Positions 63,422 to 64,000 of a stretch of 64,000 nucleotides of DNA are shown piece by piece. Positions within the stretch are counted from its first letter, which is position 1; each line of letters starts with the position of its first letter. The translations under genes were made by a program, and so were the position numbers. The notes beneath the pieces are model-generated. The model saw only the letters and a list, made by a program, of their open reading frames with translations. It had not been told where the DNA came from and did not search any database. Location: contig JAMPKV010000015.1 in assembly GCA_039962225.1 (NCBI GenBank), positions 62,001 to 126,000 of the forward strand, read 5' to 3'. The stretch is from Microcoleus sp. AS-A8. Lineage in GTDB: Bacteria > Cyanobacteriota > Cyanobacteriia > Cyanobacteriales > Coleofasciculaceae.

Positions 63422-64000
63422 CTAAATACGACCGCGTAGCATCATCGCCATTTCGTTTTGAGTCGGGGACATTTCCAGCGCGGTTTCTTCCGTGATACGT
63501 CCTTCCTGATAAAGGTTAAACAGAGATTTGTTCATGGTGACCATCCCGTCAAATTCACCCTCATCCATGAGTTGTGAAATGTCATCGTATTGACCCTTGC
63601 GGATATAGTCCTTAATCGCCTCTGTGTTGATCAGGATGTCGTGAAAAGCTGCACGCTTACCATCTGTTGTGCGACACAAACCCTGAGCAATAATAGCTAC
63701 TAGAGATTCTGCGATCGCCACGCGCATGGCGGGTTGCTCCTCCGCCGGATAGAGCGTGAGAATCCGTTCTAGAGTTTTAACCGCACTGTTCGTGTGCAGA
63801 GTACCCATTACCAAGTGACCTGTTTGAGCGGCTTTGAGAGCTGTATTCACCGTCTCTCTATCCCGCATTTCCCCTACCAGAATCACATCGGGGTCTTCCC
63901 GCAACGATGCCTTTAAGGCATTGTCGAACTTCAGGGTATGCATCCCCACTTCCCGTTGTCTAATCAATGCTTTACGACTTTGATGGACAAATTCAATTGG
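63422..64000 (-). CDS. pilT: type IV pilus retraction ATPase PilT (5' end outside window)
   Basis: The last 192 residues of PilT run from the window edge to the stop at 63422. Visible motifs are EFVHQSRKALIRQREVG (Asp box region), LREDPDVILVGEMRDRET (Walker B and AIRNLRE-like region), GHLVMGTLHTNSAVKTLERI (His box) and AIIAQGLCRTTDGKRAAF. The frame is open beyond 64000, so the P-loop half is not seen. PilT depolymerises pilin and powers twitching or phototactic motility. No ATG falls inside the visible part as a true start. Confidence 0.95.
   Translation of the reverse strand, partial: PIEFVHQSRKALIRQREVGMHTLKFDNALKASLREDPDVILVGEMRDRETVNTALKAAQTGHLVMGTLHTNSAVKTLERILTLYPAEEQPAMRVAIAESLVAIIAQGLCRTTDGKRAAFHDILINTEAIKDYIRKGQYDDISQLMDEGEFDGMVTMNKSLFNLYQEGRITEETALEMSPTQNEMAMMLRGRI

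Noticed and set aside
1-64000. tRNA, rRNA, CRISPR or insertion sequences
   Set aside because: Scanned by eye for T-loop GTTCGAAT motifs, regularly spaced direct repeats and transposase signatures (DDE/DEDD, terminal inverted repeats); none convincing. A covariance-model scan could still find a tRNA.

Overview
The window is chromosomal DNA of a cyanobacterium. It carries psaA-psaB, a fused panC/cmk gene, an NdhI maturation factor (CRR6 family), a KaiB-like protein and many copies of the HIP1 octamer GCGATCGC. Short heptad repeats (AAGGCAG/AAGGCAC type) and small in-frame dispersed repeats point to a large-genome, probably filamentous or colonial lineage. I cannot name the genus from sequence alone. 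No rRNA, tRNA, CRISPR array or intact insertion sequence was recognised.

Layout. 1-1.5 kb: two FHA-domain genes, the first cut by the window edge. 1.7-9.1 kb: an accessory stretch with one intact NB-ARC/WD40 (STAND) gene, a 5'-damaged histidine decarboxylase, a second and broken NB-ARC/WD40 gene, a patatin-like phospholipase and a peptidoglycan amidase. 9.2-15.2 kb: housekeeping and small-function genes (endonuclease V, a methyltransferase, ispD, a GT9 glycosyltransferase, crr6, a DUF1326/DUF2182 pair). 15.3-19.6 kb: a likely defence patch with a zinc-ribbon PLD-family protein divergent from a NACHT ATPase, followed by a DUF433/DUF5615 toxin-antitoxin-like pair. 19.7-28 kb: comB-like phosphatase, a GT4 glycosyltransferase, a 740-bp intergenic region with a candidate small RNA and three hairpins, panC/cmk, an RlpA-like protein and purM. 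28-38 kb: transporters, an acyltransferase, MarR, an RloA/RloB (AbiL-like) defence pair, a truncated ArsR gene, tenA, an HD protein, an acetamidase-family protein and a TauE/SafE exporter. 38-53 kb: a decayed glycosyltransferase, two PRC/DUF2382 stress-type proteins, a KDPG-type aldolase, an L,D-transpeptidase, a ferredoxin-MBL fusion, a GT2, a PGRP-type amidase, a mechanosensitive channel, SRPBCC and SirB1 proteins, a membrane protein and a DUF697 GTPase. 53-64 kb: psaB and psaA, a proline-rich lipoprotein, a thioredoxin-NHL protein, a KaiB-like fusion and the end of pilT.

How it fits together. Core functions are photosystem I, isoprenoid and purine synthesis, pantothenate/CMP metabolism, cell-wall remodelling and type IV pilus retraction. 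Between them sit several immunity-type genes (two STAND NTPases, NACHT with a PLD-family neighbour, RloAB, a toxin-antitoxin pair). The most notable structural signal is a set of very small dispersed repeats. Some are inserted in frame in coding sequence (the STAND gene twice, ispD beside its nucleotide-binding loop, the KaiB-like linker), and one overlaps the crr6 start codon. The strongest candidates for a little-described system are the PLD/NACHT divergent pair and the STAND/patatin/amidase neighbourhood. The candidate small RNA at 22.4 kb is also worth testing.
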